Shown in pieces: positions 5,703 through 5,729 of a DNA stretch of 5,729 nt; position 1 is the first letter of the stretch; every line of letters starts with the position of its first letter. A program made the position numbers and the translations under genes. Origin of the DNA: a bacterium ADurb.Bin374 (GTDB lineage Bacteria > Riflebacteria > Ozemobacteria > Ozemobacterales > Ozemobacteraceae); contig MWAR01000468.1 in the NCBI GenBank assembly GCA_002068715.1, positions 1 to 5,729 on the forward strand, given 5' to 3'. A model generated the notes under the pieces. That model searched no databases. It saw only the letters and a program-made list of their open reading frames with translations, and was not told the DNA's origin.

Positions 5703-5729
5703 TTGTTCTCGGACACATCCAAACAGTCT

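Overview
This is a GC-rich bacterial chromosomal window with three protein genes and three short intergenic gaps. The lineage cannot be fixed from sequence alone. The big secreted protein carries cysteine modules of the CPxGG...CxxHG kind that I associate with the atypical pseudopilin-like proteins of deep-branching environmental phyla such as Candidatus Riflebacteria (Ozemobacter-like). This is a recollection, not a search result. No rRNA, tRNA, CRISPR array, transposase or phage gene is visible.

Layout. Bases 1-567 (+) hold the 3' part of a gene for an unrecognised protein with four CxxC knuckles; its start lies off the left edge. Bases 568-719 are a convergent gap filled mostly by a dispersed 'TTCGAC...GCACGAACGG'-type palindromic repeat. 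Bases 720-2258 (-) encode a ClC-family chloride channel/transporter with a C-terminal TrkA_C (RCK_C-like) domain; the frame is open to an earlier ATG at 2345. Compared with E. coli ClcA it has lost about 19 residues where helix O should be. Bases 2259-2401 form the leader of that gene, with a 9-bp-period repeat, alternative hairpins and a possible coupled 7-codon mini-ORF. Bases 2402-5551 (-) encode a 1049-residue exported protein in which three Cys/His modules alternate with two larger, apparently duplicated domains. Bases 5552-5729 hold its Shine-Dalgarno site, a plausible promoter with a perfect 14-bp palindrome in the spacer, and an 8-bp-period repeat at the edge.

How the genes fit together. 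The exported protein and the ClC gene lie head to tail on the minus strand and could be cotranscribed, but the 143-bp gap with repeat and leader-like structure leaves room for separate control. Nothing in the sequences links their functions. The zinc-ribbon gene is convergent and belongs to another transcription unit.

The points most worth following up are the modular secreted protein and the ClC protein without helix O.
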